A program made the translations under genes and the position numbers. A model generated the notes under the pieces. The model did not search any database, was not told the DNA's origin, and saw nothing but the letters and a program-made list of their open reading frames with translations. Below, in pieces: positions 9,258 through 21,300 of a stretch of DNA of 33,434 nt. The stretch comes from a virus: IMG/VR virus record IMGVR_UViG_3300030450_002941, positions 1-33,434 of that record; one strand, written 5' to 3'. The stretch's first letter is position 1; every line of letters begins with the position of its first letter.

Positions 9258-10097
9258 TTATATTTTCCTTAATATATTTTTCCAATTTTTATTTTCAAAT
9301 TTCCATTCTTCAAATTGCTCTTTAGTACCACCTGTTTGTGCTTGCCAAGCTTTAAACCATTTTCCACCACCACTAAAACCACCTACACCTCCTTCAGCTC
9401 CCCCAAACGCTGTCATCGTGTCAATACCTGCTTTAGCTATATCACCAACAGCTCCTAATTGCTGTTCTTTTGCCATTCTTATAGCTTCGTTAGCACCAGC
9501 AAGTCTTTCTTGTGACATACCAAGTAGTGTACCTGTTTTACTCCATTCTAAACCTCTAGCTGTTTCAGCACCTTCTAGTCTTTGTGTTTCTGCTATTTGC
9601 TCACCTCTTCTTTCTAATGTTTGTAATCTACTAGCTTCAGTTGCTTTTTTTATACCTATTTGAGCTTCCTGTGCACCGATAGAAGCACCAGCACGTTGTG
9701 CTTGTATTAAACCTTGATTAGACATAGCTTGAGCTAAAGACGCTATACCAGAAGCGCCCGCAGCACCACCCATTTGTTGCATTATATTTGCTTGTTGTTG
9801 TTGAGCCATATTTCTTTCAAACTCTGCTTGCTGTTTATTAACAGTAAGATCTTCAAAAGCATTTTCCATGTTTTCAAATTGATTACTAACGTTAGCGTAT
9901 AAATTACTAGTATCTAATTTTTCATATCTAGATTTCATTTTATCCATTTCTTGTCTAGCTTCTTTTTGCTCTTCTCTTCTTTTACCTATACCATGTAAAG
10001 ACATACCAAGTTTACCTAAAGATGCCAACCCACCTATAGCTGAACCTATAGCCATCATTGAAAATGGATCTACGAATTTTAAGGGTGATTTACTCAT
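9258..10097 (-). CDS. small helical internal virion protein (gp14-like position)
   Basis: A 279-residue protein. The N-terminus has a Gly/Ala/Ser/Leu-rich hydrophobic stretch (MMAIGSAIGGLASLGKLGM). Residues about 35-120 are a charged, Gln-rich predicted coiled coil, followed by Ala/Gly/Gln-rich helix and a Gly-rich segment near 230-245, ending in a Trp/Lys-rich tail. This composition is typical of the smallest phage ejection proteins, which insert into the host outer membrane. It is the first gene of the ejection cassette and is preceded by the second-longest true intergenic gap in this half of the window (53 bases), which holds the shared 11-mer. Assignment rests on composition, size and position; no catalytic motif is visible. 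Confidence 0.65.
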   Translation of the reverse strand: MSKSPLKFVDPFSMMAIGSAIGGLASLGKLGMSLHGIGKRREEQKEARQEMDKMKSRYEKLDTSNLYANVSNQFENMENAFEDLTVNKQQAEFERNMAQQQQANIMQQMGGAAGASGIASLAQAMSNQGLIQAQRAGASIGAQEAQIGIKKATEASRLQTLERRGEQIAETQRLEGAETARGLEWSKTGTLLGMSQERLAGANEAIRMAKEQQLGAVGDIAKAGIDTMTAFGGAEGGVGGFSGGGKWFKAWQAQTGGTKEQFEEWKFENKNWKNILRKI

Positions 10098-10127
10098 ATC
10101 TTTTTCGTTTTTATTATTTTATATCTA

Positions 10128-10138
10128 TTTATAATCAC
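10128..10138 (-). promoter_or_regulatory. shared intergenic 11-mer GTGATTATAAA, copy 2
   Basis: Identical on the minus strand to the 11-mer at 84-94. It sits 12 bases after the stop of the 146-residue gene and 30 bases before the ATG of the ejection cassette. It is a candidate promoter or RNA element; function is not shown. Confidence 0.3.
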
Positions 10139-10150
10139 AGTTTTTGTGTT

Positions 10151-10591
10151 TTATTTACTACTTTCAAATACTTCCGAGCCAACGCTAAATAATTCTGCTT
10201 CGTCAGTGGAATTGTTTTTAAATTCAACTTCAGCATAATAACCCAATAAACTACTTAAATTAGCTTTGTTATCCTTACTAAACATGATAAAAGGCTGATT
10301 AGGTGGTGTTAACTCAATATAATAGTCATTATACAAACCTTGAGGCATATTACATACTATAGTACTAAATGTACCGTTCCATTGCCCTATATCAACTATT
10401 TCCCCAATCATTTTAATATCTGATTGACTAGATGTCATGTGTGGTGTTGTTGTAGCTGCCCATGTTTGTGAAGGCCCTACAGCTGTAGAATTAGAAAAGT
10501 AAGCAACGTCACCAATTTGAACTGATACGTTTAATTCGTATAAAAATGTTAATTGAACTACCGGATCACCTGTTGACCATGTTAAATGCAT
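10151..10591 (-). CDS. small conserved virion structural protein, function unknown
   Basis: A 146-residue protein with a beta-rich pattern and no signal peptide or membrane helix. Its C-terminal part (FIMFSKDNKANLSSLLGYYA, then EVEFKNNS, AELF, VGSE) resembles a conserved small structural protein I associate with marine phages, always near tail genes; this is recognition from memory and no name can be given. It lies between the fibre-like protein (6-base gap) and the ejection cassette, so a role on the tail or as an accessory head protein is plausible. The start is a plain ATG after an A/T leader (AAATAATAAATT). An alternative start further in is not needed. Confidence 0.6.
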   Translation of the reverse strand: MHLTWSTGDPVVQLTFLYELNVSVQIGDVAYFSNSTAVGPSQTWAATTTPHMTSSQSDIKMIGEIVDIGQWNGTFSTIVCNMPQGLYNDYYIELTPPNQPFIMFSKDNKANLSSLLGYYAEVEFKNNSTDEAELFSVGSEVFESSK

Positions 10592-10597
10592 AATTTA

Positions 10598-12361
10598 TTA
10601 TTTTACTGTTATATAAACTGTTTTTTCTTCACTAGTATTCGCACCATCACTCATTGTAAAGGTGAAAAAATCTTCACCCGTAAAACCATTAGCTGGTCTA
10701 TATGTAAAAGAATCTGTTGATGTAGCATATGCCGCAACTGTACCATTTTGAGCTTCTTTAACAACTGTACCTGTTTTAGTATTAGCAGTTTTATCGTAAT
10801 CACCTTCTATCATATTTATTGTTATAGATGTTTCTTTTGCTGTTGTTACTCTTTTATCATAAGCGTTTGGTGTGTATGTTATAATCTCATCTAAATCTAA
10901 AGTGTATGTAACGTTTTTAAAGCCAAATTTTTCTACGTTAATTATTGTTGAAAGCGTTACGCTATCTGTACCACTGCCAGTATGGTTTATAACCCCACTA
11001 ATAATATTAGTATTATCATCAAACTCTATTTCCGTATGATGTGGTATATCAACTGCTGTTATCAGATCAATTGTAGTTTGACCTTTACTATTAATATTAT
11101 TTACAACATTACTAATAGCGCTACGCCAAACATTTCTGAATATTAAAGAAGTACCTCTAGTTATATAAATTTTAGCTGAAATTTCTATAGTTTTATCACA
11201 GACTACAGATTCTATTCTACTTATGTTTCTACCATCTAAAATAACAGCCATACCTTCAACTAAATCATTTGTATCGCTAAGTTTTATTCTATGTGTTTCT
11301 TTATTTTTACAAGTTTCAAAATCTAAAATATTATTATCACTATCTAAACTAGCTACAACCGTTTTTGTTTTTTCAACTTTAGCATATAACGCCATACCAG
11401 CTTGTAAATCTCCTGTTGCTCTTGTTGCATTAGATTGAACTACATCATCAATTTTATATTGTCCATCTGTTTCTACAGCGCTTTCAGTTCTGGTTGTTAA
11501 AGGATCTAATGTTAAAGTTCTTATTTTACCCGTACCACCACACCTATCTATTTTCTTTTTTATAACAGTATTAGTTGATACTATATCGCTAAAATTTAAT
11601 TTATCATTTTTAACATAAAAATAACCACTAGTCTCGGGATCTTCGGTAAGTATTAATCTATATTCAGAGGAAGAATAACCTGGTAAAGTTCTACCTCTAG
11701 CGCCAGCTTTACCAGTCTTAGTAACATCAGCACCAGAAACAGAAAGACTTGTTAATGACTTCGTGTTTGTAATTGTAACAACAGGATCAGCATGTTGATA
11801 AATATTTATTTCTTTATCAATATAATTTGGTAAATCAACATCAGCGGCTGGGGTTAATTTAATTGTATAAGTTTCTCTACTTTTTGATACTTTTCTAGTA
11901 CCTACACCAACATATATAGATGGAAAAGTTTGATCAAATTGATAAACTCCAAAATCTGGTATAGTTACATTTTGAATATCTTTTTTTAATATATTACAAC
12001 CAGAACTATCTTCTATAGTAATAGAAAAAATAGAACCAGGAGTTCCTTTTATTTTGATATTTTTTGTTTCTCCACTTTGTGATATTGAGTTACTACCACT
12101 TACTACAAAATAATATATTTCTGATTTTGTTTCTTTTTTATGTATAGATCCTTTATTTGCATTATAAACACTTGCTATAGTATTACTAGAGCTAGATCCT
12201 CCAGAACCACCAGTTGGAAAACTTGGTGAACTTGGGCTTCCAGAATCTTCTGTTGCACCCTCTTCACCACCACCATCTCCTTCTGCTCCACCACCACCAG
12301 GAGCAACCCCATAGTCACCATCAGGATAATATAATTTAAATTTATATATAGATAAAATCAT
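10598..12361 (-). CDS. tail fibre / appendage-like protein with C-terminal Ig-like domain
   Basis: A 587-residue protein. After a short N-terminal segment (MILSIYKFKLYYPDG), residues about 18-62 are a Gly/Ser/Glu linker, and the rest is beta-rich. The last 70 residues match the bacterial Ig/cadherin-like (Big_9-type) pattern: NGTV, then SFTYRPANGFTGEDFFTFTMSDG and a closing TVYITV strand. The middle (about 300-420) has two copies of a small beta module built around GM-x-V followed by a V-x-S strand, also seen in the adaptor and hub. It lies directly after the hub gene (21-base gap). I infer an appendage on the tail or capsid that binds the host surface or decorates the particle. No catalytic motif is visible. 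Confidence 0.65.
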   Translation of the reverse strand: MILSIYKFKLYYPDGDYGVAPGGGGAEGDGGGEEGATEDSGSPSSPSFPTGGSGGSSSSNTIASVYNANKGSIHKKETKSEIYYFVVSGSNSISQSGETKNIKIKGTPGSIFSITIEDSSGCNILKKDIQNVTIPDFGVYQFDQTFPSIYVGVGTRKVSKSRETYTIKLTPAADVDLPNYIDKEINIYQHADPVVTITNTKSLTSLSVSGADVTKTGKAGARGRTLPGYSSSEYRLILTEDPETSGYFYVKNDKLNFSDIVSTNTVIKKKIDRCGGTGKIRTLTLDPLTTRTESAVETDGQYKIDDVVQSNATRATGDLQAGMALYAKVEKTKTVVASLDSDNNILDFETCKNKETHRIKLSDTNDLVEGMAVILDGRNISRIESVVCDKTIEISAKIYITRGTSLIFRNVWRSAISNVVNNINSKGQTTIDLITAVDIPHHTEIEFDDNTNIISGVINHTGSGTDSVTLSTIINVEKFGFKNVTYTLDLDEIITYTPNAYDKRVTTAKETSITINMIEGDYDKTANTKTGTVVKEAQNGTVAAYATSTDSFTYRPANGFTGEDFFTFTMSDGANTSEEKTVYITVK

Positions 12362-12382
12362 TTTTATTTGTTTTTTTTATTT

Positions 12383-15300
12383 TTAATACGTAGAACTCGT
12401 AGTAATAGTATTACCACTATTTCCTGGAATAAAACTTGAACTTATTCCTTCTATAATACATATATTAGATATTTGAACCCACGCTTGTTCATATGTTTCG
12501 AACTCTAAAATTAACGTTTCTATATTCAACCTATCACTACCAGTAGGATCGTTTGCTGTAGGACCTATAGCTGTAAAATTGTACGTCCACACATAATCTG
12601 TAGAATTATAAGGATTAAAATACCAAGAAGGAAAATCTATCATTACTGGACACCCACCACCTAAGTTATAATATGCCCAATCTCTTTGTACATAATCTAA
12701 CATACCATTATAAACACCGTTTGTAATGTGTCTGTGAGGAATTTGGTTTCCACTTCCACTCGTATGTGTAGATGCATAAAGAGAACTATTAGTAGAACAA
12801 GCAGAATCGGCGTTATGTCCAGTATTTATCCATAACTTAGATTGATTAGGACCCGTACCATAACCATAAGTTCCAAAATCTGAAGCAGGACCACCACCTG
12901 TCCAATTTCCACATTCAAAAGTAATTTGTAGTTGATAATTATGTCCAGCTTGTAATTTGTAATTAGTATCACCAGTAATATGATCAAAAGTAACTAATGG
13001 TTTGGCTATTAAGACAGATTGTCTATATCCATTTGGTCTACTAGCTGCAATATCAGTTGCTAGCCAAGGATGAGTACTACCGTCAACACCAACTCCACCT
13101 ATTCTAGGACCATGAAGAGTAATACCTCCAATGTTATATGGATAATTAGTATGTCCATAATCAACCTGCCAAGGTAGTTCAATGTATGGATAATCTCTAC
13201 AAGGACCACTACACCAAGTTGAGTGGGTAGGATCAGGTGCGGGTTGCCAAGCGCCAGCATATGGCTTGTCCACACATTTTGTATACGTTTGGTAATCACA
13301 ACATAGGTGCATATTATTATAACAATCCTGCTCTGCGCCATTCACGTGATGATTAGCTACAGAATAGTTTAACCAACGTTCGTCAAACACGTCAAAATAG
13401 ACATAGCCAGGCCCTGATCTTGATGAAGCAGCTAATCCCATAGGCCAAGAAGCCTCAGGCCAATTATTAGTAGGATTATTTAACTCAACAGTACTAGACG
13501 TTGGATTAGATGAGCTTCCTGTCGTTCCAAAAGCATAAAATTCCCTCAATCGTGTACCTATTGGAGAATTCATAGGATTCATACTACTACTTGATGGATC
13601 ATCACCGATCCAACCACGTTTAGGAGTAACATCCACAGTTGGAACTTCACCTTGACCGATTCCCATATCGTGATATTCTCCAACTATAACACTACAATCA
13701 TAATCACACGTAGGAACACAATCCATAACATCATTAAAGTAATCAACATTAAGCACTGCACCTGGTGGTATATTTGAAACGGCTACAGCTTGACAAACAC
13801 TCATTGCTCCATTACACATCCAAACAGGTGGAGGTGGTCCACAAGCATCTATGCAGTCATTATAATTGTTATAAGTTGTAAAACTAGCGGTATTAGTACC
13901 TTGACAAGCTGGAACACTATTACATTCATAATATGGAAAACTTCCAACCAAACAAGCTGCTAGACATAAGTGAAGAGCAGCATATGTTCCAGTACCGTCA
14001 CCAGGATTTACACATGTACCATTATTACAATTATATGTTATAGGGAATATACAAGAACCATCATCTATAGTACATGTTGGACAGTAGTTAACTGCTGATG
14101 GATCTGTACAACCATAAACATTAGCACAATTAGCATCGCAATCAGTAGGATTTGTCCACGCACCAAGACCATTTCCAGGATCATAACATTCACCAGGTAA
14201 TACTGCTAATGGAGCACCAGTTGACCAATCATCGCAATTATGTGTTGACGTAGGTGGACAACAGTCATATGAAGGTATCACAGCTGGACAACTAGCAGTA
14301 CAAGCCGCTTCTGTTAATGCTGGATCAAAACTATAATTTTGACCTTCAAAAGGTAAACTATTACCATTTACACCATAACAAGTTCCTACGTTAGCAACTG
14401 TACTAGTTATAACATCATTACAACCATTAGGATCTTCACAACAACCATATGAAAAATGTGAACCTGGAGGACCACAAATGCTGTCACAAGTAGATTGTGA
14501 GCTATAATAAGGACCATTAGGACCAGTTCCAAAACTACCATCATTAAAACAATCGTCAATCGCTACAAGCGTCGCAGCATTAGGATTACTCCAGTCTACA
14601 CATCCACCCAAACCAGCGTCATAACCAGGTTTATTAGCATCGCAACAAGACCAATGAGGTGTTCCAGGATTACACCCTGGCGTATGGGGTCCAAATAAAC
14701 CGTGACAACACACTTGTGAACCACCGTGTTCGCAAATTTCCCAACCCCATTGTCTATTAGCATCAGGCGGATTCCATGAAGCTGTATCACCAGAATAGTA
14801 TATAGTACCATCAACATATGTTGGTATAAGTGTACCAGAAACATAAGCTGTGGGATTCCATTCAAACCATTTTATAGTCCAATATGTACTTCCGAGAACA
14901 TTACCAGCACATCCAGCACCAAGATCAATAGTTACATTTATTATACCATTATCACATATTGGAGGATTAGTTGCTGGGAATTGATTTGTAGTAAAAGTAT
15001 GTGGTGGACATGTGTCAGCCATAGATATACATGGTTGTGGAACTATACAATCTATTGTAAAAAGAGTATCTGTAAAACAACCAAAATTATCAGTTACTCT
15101 AACATAGTAATCTCCATCTATAAAACCTGGAGGCCAAGCTAATACAGACGCTTGGAACGCTACAAATGATTGACTTGTTGTGTTACCAGAATAAGTATTA
15201 GTATCTGTAGTTATAAGTGTACCAGTGGCATCATACCATTCAACTGTCCATGTAGAAGCACCATTTAGTAATATAACATCTATATAAGCATCACCATCTC

Positions 15301-18300
15301 TATTACAAGTTCCTGTGTTTGATGGATCTGTTGCGTCGGTTTTAAATACAGTAATATCATGAGGTGTACCAGTACACGGTGCTATTGGAGCACAACTAGG
15401 AGAGTTTGCTATACACGTTGCTTCATCAGGATGTGGACCTGTTGTAGAACCTAATAATTCTACACATTGAAAACCAGTACTTGTTACCGCGTTTTGAGGA
15501 TTAGAACAGTTAGTGTAAGGACAAGGACATTGAAATAATTGTCCACCTAAATCTGAAAAAAATCTCATATCACCAATAACACCATTAGGCGACGGTGAAG
15601 GTGAAATTTTATCCGTAGCATCCATAAATTGATTAAAATTCATACCAGGATATACGGGATACCATGTAGAATAAAAATTTATCAATTCTAATACTGTATA
15701 AAATCTTGGAGGAAGTGGATTGCCAGAAATTACTATAGACGCTGGTGTATTATATCCTTGTCCTTGCAGATAAGTATCCCCCATATAAACACAATCAATA
15801 CAACCACCGCTACTACCAGAATCTGTACCGCATGTTTGCATTACGTAATCTTCAAATCTAAAAGTTTGTCTAGAAGGTACATCAAAAAACCATCTTATGT
15901 ACTCTTGCAACCAAGCGTCGCCCCAAGCTCCTGATCCATATTGTGGTGAATCACAATCTACTTGATATATACCATGTCTATTATGTCCATCTGGAGAAGA
16001 TCCACTTTGTACTATAACATTCCTACCTGTATTAGGGTTTACACAAGCATATGTAACAGGTTGACATTCCCAACTAGTTCCAGTTAAACCACATGGAGAA
16101 TTTACGTCAGTCAAACAAGTTGGTTCATCTGGATAAGGACCTGTATTTAAACCTGGTACTTCAACACAACTAGGCATAGATGAACCAGCTGTTTGATTAT
16201 GATGTACTACAAGATTAAGATCACTACCAACACTATTAATAAGATCTTTTACTCCAATAGGTGTTATAGGTGTTCCGCTAGCATCAAATTCTTGCTCCCA
16301 AACTAAATCACCAGAATTAAGTTTTGCAATTGTTAATTGACCACCAAATGTACCATATTGATTTTGTAATTGTGAAACAAAGAAAAATACAGTAGTAAAT
16401 AATAATGGATTATTAACACCAACATTATCAGTAATATAATGACCATATGGATAAGCTGCTGGATTTGGCGAGCTTGAAGTAGAAATAATATCAAGCATTG
16501 ATGTTGGATAACTACTTTGGTAAAGTATATAATCTGGATGTGTACTTGCTAAAACACCATCTATAGTTGTTGAGGTATCGTTTGCCCATTCTCCACCAAA
16601 AAGCGACATGTAGTGACCATTTGTATTATCTACACCATTAACATAATGTGGATTTGGATTAAATGTAGCATCTACAGGACCCATTTCTATCCAAATTGTA
16701 GAATATTGACCTGCAGCATTAGGAGGATAATTGGCGTTAAATGTAGGGTCTTGCCAATTCATAAACCAGTAATTAACAAAGCTTGGATTTACTCCAGGAA
16801 TATGTATGTATTCATTACCCGTAACACCTGGTCTTGAATAAACAGGAACGTTTTGTTGACAATCCCAAGATGTATAACCACCAGTTGGTGTTGTTATAGC
16901 GCCAGATTGACCTATACCTTGGAATGAGAACTCTCTACCATCTAAATTACCAGCTGTACCATCATCGGTCCATTCTGTATATTGACCTTTAACTTGAGAA
17001 AACCATTTACCTTCTTTTTCTTTAAATTCTTGTATATCTCCTTCTTGTAAATCACTATTTATTCTATCAACATACCAACCATATTTAGTATAATTATCCC
17101 AGTATTCTCCAGAATCAGTTAAATTTTCTGTTATTCTAGCTTGACTACCTTCATAATTAAGTGTTTGAAAACTTTTTACACTACCAGGTTGCTCGTTAAG
17201 CATAACCGTAACACTAGATTCACCTTGAGCATTATGGAAATTATTTCTTACAAGATTAGTATGGTGTTCCCATAAATCACCATTTTTAATTGTATAATAA
17301 CTATTATTTAAACTTATAGCATTTTCTGCTGTCCAAGATTTAAAACTAACCCAACCTCTATTTATTTCAGAGAAAGACACTGTAGTGTCAGTACCACTTT
17401 CTGTGTATGTAGAAATAGTTTCGCTAGGACTATAAAACACTAGTCTTGTACTCCAGTATCCTAGTTCTGGACAGCTAGTGCAAGGACTAGAAATATCTAC
17501 AACACCAGCAACACCACCTAAACCAGCAACATCAATTATAGTACTAGCTATATCTAATTCTAGTTCTAACATATCTATATAATTATAAGTAACATTTTGT
17601 ATACTTAATACTTCAGCTCCATCATAAACACCTACACCTTTTACTAAACTACCAACTTGAACATTTGTACCAAGATCAACCGTTATTCTATTTGTAGGTT
17701 GCCATTGACTTGGTCCTGAAGCTGTAGAACATGGTGCTGTTTTACAATTAGCTAATACCCATGCGTAAGCTTGTGATTGATGTATTGGAGGAAGTGTAAT
17801 AGGAAAATCAGTGTGATTTAAAGATATATTATATTCTTTTTTTCTATCATCAAAACTACCATAAATTCTATTAGACAATGGTAAGTTATCAGAGAACCAA
17901 TCGTGCATACCAGCATCAGATATTGGTGTTAAACCGTCTCTAGATAATCTTAAAACAGCTCCTCTAGTTTTATCTGTAAAGTAAGATCTAAAGTTTTCTG
18001 TAGCAAATGATTCTGGGTTTTTAGATATACCATACTCACCGGCATAAGGTTGAGCTTCACCTAAAACTCTATTTGTAGATATTAATTGTGGATTACCATC
18101 AGCATTATACAAAGCGTCTTTATTTGCTAATATTTTTAAAACTCTATCTTCACAAAAAGTTGTTAATGTAAAGTTTCTTTGATGTAATTTTTGTATACTA
18201 CCATAAGTCGGATTTAAATCTTTTGTAATTTTTTCTGCTTGTATAAATTGATTTAAATTATTTATACCAGCTACAGAATTATATATACCAGAATATATTA

Positions 18301-21300
18301 AACCACTACTTCTTCTTTCTTCTAAATATGGTTCTTCTAATACTGTAGATGCTTTTGCTCCACTATCTATTGTGACTTGATTAAAATCATCTCGTATTCT
18401 ATCGGATTCAACACCATTACCAAAAGAATAACAATTATGCCAAGGTAGTGTAACTTCGTAATTATGTAACTCCGCATCTAATATATATCCATTAGCTCTT
18501 GCCATATCATAACCAACAATAGTAGTTTCAGTTTTACTACCATTGGCTCTTGTAAATACTAATCTACTATTTACCGGTGGGAAATCAGGACCACTACTTC
18601 CATCGTGATTCAAACCAGCGCCATTAACATCTGATAAAAGTACCATATTATCAACAGCTCTAGAAACTCTTATGTCATCGTTATTTGGTATTGGAACTGC
18701 TGGAAATCCAGGATGTGTATCAAGTGTTACTGTACTACCAGTGACAGGATCATAACATGTTACATAACTATTTTCTCTTAGCTCAACATGTATGGGTCCT
18801 AAAAATTGTTCATTAGTATTATTATCTAACCTTATAGGATATGTTTGCCCAACTTCGTAATATATATCTAAATCAACCTCTTCTTTAGGTTCTGTTTCCC
18901 ATATAGCCGGATTAGTACTCATTGGGTTTTCATCATCATAACTAAAATAAGGTGATAACACCTCCCACGTTACAGAACCCGGGGCTGGTGATTGTACTGA
19001 ACTAGAGTCAACACGTTTAAGATTTGGTATTGTTGTATGATTAGAAAGACTATTCCAAGTATAACCCCAATTACCACCAGGGTAATCATAAGTAGAATGC
19101 ATACCGTCATTACGTATACCAGGCGCTGGCGTGCTTGGTAAATTTGTACCTGTTAAAACGTTTCCGCTAGCATCAAAGTGAGCGTCTAACGTGCTATCGT
19201 TTGTTGGCGAATAGTAATGAGGTCCAACTTCACCTATACCATAATAGTTTCCAGCATTATCTACCTCTATACTTTCAGCATAAAACGTATATCTTCTTCG
19301 CTTTGCGTTAGGCCAATTCCACTCCCATATATTACAAGGGTATCTATGGTGAGCAGTTGTAGTGTAACCCATGGTACTAGTACTATTACCGCAGTTACTA
19401 GCCCCAGCTGAATTACTCCAACCACCAGAACTATCTCTATCATCACCACCACCACCTCCATGCCATTGTAAGCCTTGGTTTGGATCACCTATACCACTAG
19501 GTGTACATGCTCCAGCTCTTGTTTGAGAAACCCAATTCTGATGAGTTATAGTAGATGTTCCATGGGTATGATCATGATGATTAACACCATAATCTGCAAA
19601 ATTAGCATAATTATAAAGAAAAACTCCCTTTTCACTAGGATTAAACATATGATCTTGTTGATTAAAGGACCATTCTGCTGCTGATAAATTATTCATAAGT
19701 AAATTAACAGGAAAAGCTGGAGTTTTTGTTCTGTAAACAACTAGTCCTGGATCTTCTCTCCATCTCCATATTGAACCAGGAGTTGTAATAGAATTTATAA
19801 ATTCCATATCTGCAACATGATCTAAAGCCCAAGATGCGTTTGGCATATTATAATTTGACTGTACTTGAGATAAACTAGTTAAATCACTTCCATTAGGATA
19901 TTGATTTCCACTATCACCATAACCAGCCTTAGATAAAGTTATAACATTGTAATTAGCAGTTGGAACTGATGAGCCAAAAATCATAGCTTGACCAACGTTT
20001 GCATCATCAACACCGTGTATACCACTAGCTGGAGGTATTCTACCAAAATCAGAAGCTGGCATGTTTTGTAATAAACCAAAATTATCCATTGGTACAACAG
20101 GATGATTTGGTCCTATAGAAAGACCATCATTATCCCAAAAAGGTCCTCTCATATCTGTTATACCTAAATAACCTTGCGCTGTACCACCACCGTTGTATTC
20201 ACCAGTACCACAAAGCTGCATACCCATATGATAACCATCTCCACCCACCATTTTTAATTGCTCTTCATGAGAAGTATAACCACCACTATTCCAAGCTGAT
20301 CCAAGAGCAAACTTAAGAAAACACTCGTTATTACCTGTCGGGTCTATAGCGTTTGTTCTTGGCGTGGGGTGTTGAGATTTAAAGTCGTGTAAACCCCAAA
20401 AATCAGAGTGAAAAAATGGTCTAAATCCTTCTATTTTATCTATAAACCAACCATTAGAAGTAGTTGTAGTTGATTGACCAGAAACATGATCCCAATACGT
20501 TGCACCATGTCCCGGGCCACCAGCACAGAAAGGCCATCCAGCATTACCATTATCTTCATGAATAGATATTTTTTGCTCTCCGCTAGAACCCGCTCCAAAA
20601 CCTGGATCACAACCAAACCAATTACCACCACCATTTCCAATTGGATTCATGGTGATTGGTATACTAGTACTTATATATTGTGATTTGCAAGAATGTACGA
20701 CGTTATAATCTGTAGAAGTACCAAAACCTCCAATTACAAACTCTTGTATAAATAAATCATTTTTTATTTTTGCAAAAAATCTACCTTGAAATTCTGGTTT
20801 ATTTAATACTTGTTGTTTACTTAATAAAATAGTTAATGTTGGAATAGCAGTAGTGTAAGAACCATCTAAACTTGTTATACCAACGTCAGAACCAAGTTCT
20901 TTTTTAAATACTATTTTATAAGCTCCAGTACCAGTATTCATAACTACATTAGGTATCAACTCTGCACTTTTTATTTCATAAGCTTTACTAACCCCATAAG
21001 AAGATTTAAACCTTATTCTATATTCAAATAATTCTCCTTGTTCTTGATCTACTAATCTTTTATCCCAACCAGCATTATCAAATGTATCAGTATCAACATA
21101 TATAAATTCACCACCATCAAGTGGGAAACCATCTCCAGCTGCATTTCCTATTAGTTTTGGTACTGTTCCAGCGGCTGGAGGTGTAACAGTATTACCTGTA
21201 TCAGTGATACTAGGTTGTGGTTTTTCAAAAGTTTTTATAAATTGTGGCGCTTCATTTTCTATAGCTATAACCTTATATCTAGCTGGTCCTGAAACAAATT

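Noticed and set aside
12290-12310. Run of GGN codons (Gly-rich stretch) in the fibre-like protein as a possible collagen-like repeat
   Set aside because: There is no G-x-y periodicity; it is a Gly/Ser/Glu linker.
13099-20640. Alternative minus- and plus-strand frames within the hub gene (for example 14596-14865 and 19267-19488)
   Set aside because: They are out-of-frame readings of the Gly/Asn/Trp/Cys-rich hub DNA. They have no own start context and no recognisable protein features.
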